Positions 21,683 to 22,584 of a DNA stretch of 22,584 nt are shown piece by piece. Both the position numbers and the translations under genes were made by a program. The notes beneath the pieces are model-generated. The model saw only the letters and a program-made list of their open reading frames with translations. It did not search any database and was not told the DNA's origin. Source of the stretch: an uncultured Eubacteriales bacterium (GTDB lineage: Bacteria > Bacillota > Clostridia > Lachnospirales > Bianqueaceae); contig CABUPM010000030.1 in assembly GCA_902493345.1 (NCBI GenBank), forward strand, positions 1-22,584, in the 5' to 3' direction. Position 1 is the first letter of the stretch; each line of letters begins with the position of its first letter.

Positions 21683-22584
21683 ATACATTAAAGAAATATA
21701 CCAAAAGGAACAATATCCTTCTGATTGTGGCGGGAATCGTTGCCATCGTTCTCTGTTTCGTTTTCACGAAATTCGCGGTTTTCGATCTGATCCGGGGACC
21801 GCAGACCATCGATCTGACCGCGGATCCTTCCCAATATGAGGGAAAATGGGTCAAGCTGGATGTGGATAATATTATGACGGACTATGTGGAGCATTATACG
21901 GAGACGACCCGGAAATACGGCAGTACAAGCCGTACTACGGACGGAAACAGTTTTATCTGCTTCTATGCGGTTGATGATTATATCCATATGACATCCAATT
22001 GGTACTACTATAGCCTGTATGTCCCGAAGGGCCAGCAGGATCCGTTTTATCAGCTGATTGACGATACGATCGAGTATTGGAACGATACGACCGGGACAGT
22101 AGCCAAGCCGGAACCGATTACGGTGCAGGGAACTTGGGAGAAGCTGGACGGAAAACTGAAGCAGTATTATCTGGAGACACTGACAGAGGACCTGGGGATG
22201 GAAGAGGACGAGGATGACATATTCCTGCTCTATACGATCAATACAGATCATATTGGAGGAGTCGAGCCTTTTGATTTGTACCTGGGCATGGGAATCGCTC
22301 TGCTTGCGCTGATTCTTGTGATTGTTGAGATCGTCAAGCTGTGCGGCAATGGATTCTCTAAGCCGATCCAGACGTACTTGCAGGAGCATCCGGAATTGGA
22401 TATGTCCGCGATTGAGATGGACTTTTCCATGGGACAGCAGATTGGTAAGACTAAGGTTTGGGTAGGAAAACGCTGGACGGTCTATGTGGCAGGCACCAAA
22501 GCCAGACTCTGGGACAATCAGGAGATCGTATGGGCATACTATTATCGCCAGAGGGGAAGATCCGGAGTGAGTCAGCTGCGTGCG
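21676..22584 (+). CDS. Two-helix membrane protein of unknown function (partial, 3' end cut)
   Basis: An uninterrupted frame of 303 codons runs from ATG 21676 to the right edge. AGGAGAG precedes the ATG within the amidohydrolase end. A positive N-terminus (MLNTLKKYTKR) leads into a first hydrophobic helix (about 13-31), then a tyrosine- and acid-rich presumed extracytoplasmic region of about 170 residues. A second helix follows (about 203-222, LGMGIALLALILVIVEIVKL), then a cytoplasmic-looking domain beginning KPIQTYLQEHPELDMSAIEMD that continues past the window. It resembles multi-domain Lachnospiraceae membrane proteins of uncharacterised DUF families, but I do not recognise it securely. Confidence 0.8.
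   Translation, partial: MLNTLKKYTKRNNILLIVAGIVAIVLCFVFTKFAVFDLIRGPQTIDLTADPSQYEGKWVKLDVDNIMTDYVEHYTETTRKYGSTSRTTDGNSFICFYAVDDYIHMTSNWYYYSLYVPKGQQDPFYQLIDDTIEYWNDTTGTVAKPEPITVQGTWEKLDGKLKQYYLETLTEDLGMEEDEDDIFLLYTINTDHIGGVEPFDLYLGMGIALLALILVIVEIVKLCGNGFSKPIQTYLQEHPELDMSAIEMDFSMGQQIGKTKVWVGKRWTVYVAGTKARLWDNQEIVWAYYYRQRGRSGVSQLRA

Noticed and set aside
1..22584. CRISPR arrays, insertion sequences, integrase genes, attachment repeats, tRNA and rRNA genes
   Set aside because: I looked for spaced repeats, transposase or recombinase motifs, terminal inverted repeats and cloverleaf patterns and saw none; tRNA detection by eye is limited, so a tRNA scan would settle that part.

Overview
This window looks like a chromosome segment from a spore-forming Clostridia species, most likely a member of the Lachnospiraceae. 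The base composition is moderate, the ribosome-binding sites are strong AGGAGG types, promoters are TTGNNN-N17-TATAAT-like, and families such as DUF4364, DUF1292, DUF6062, IreB and a pro-sequence-bearing SigK are typical of that group. The taxonomic call is inference from gene content. I see no tRNA or rRNA gene, CRISPR array, insertion sequence or prophage, and no gene-free stretch longer than 300 bases.

Layout. Positions 1-732 hold the 3' end of lon and then the ribosome-assembly GTPase gene ysxC. The convergent DUF4364 gene (729-1259) shares the last four bases of ysxC. DUF4364 and hisS are divergent and appear to use interleaved promoters. hisS and aspS (1383-4423) overlap by ATGA and end at a hairpin shared with a convergent HPr-like gene (4476-4724). 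From a clear promoter at 4828-4856 runs a long same-strand series: mtaB, ireB, ruvX, a DUF1292 gene, rnj (RNase J), mltG, trmR, trhP and sigK. These genes combine tRNA modification (ms2t6A37 by MtaB, U34 hydroxylation and methylation by TrhP and TrmR), RNA processing (RuvX, RNase J), a PASTA-kinase pathway regulator (IreB), cell-wall synthesis (MltG) and the late mother-cell sigma factor.

Positions 12834-17400 form a more accessory-looking operon. It encodes a class I SAM methyltransferase, a MATE exporter, an atypical cytoplasmic GH28-fold protein and a Gfo/Idh/MocA oxidoreductase, and it is closed by a perfect 32-bp palindromic terminator. Beyond it lie a convergent DUF6062 gene with two repeated CxxC...CxxH modules, the pta-ackA acetate/ATP operon with its own promoter and terminator, a small two-helix membrane protein on the minus strand, an amidohydrolase-2 family gene, and a membrane protein cut by the right edge.

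Most of the window is conserved housekeeping DNA. The items most worth a second look are the GH28-like protein that lacks two classical active-site residues beside an oxidoreductase, the HPr-like protein without the phosphorylatable histidine, the duplicated putative zinc modules of DUF6062, an arm-to-arm complementarity covering the sigK ribosome-binding site, and palindromes sitting at the predicted transcription starts of three promoters. I did not find a convincing wholly new system.
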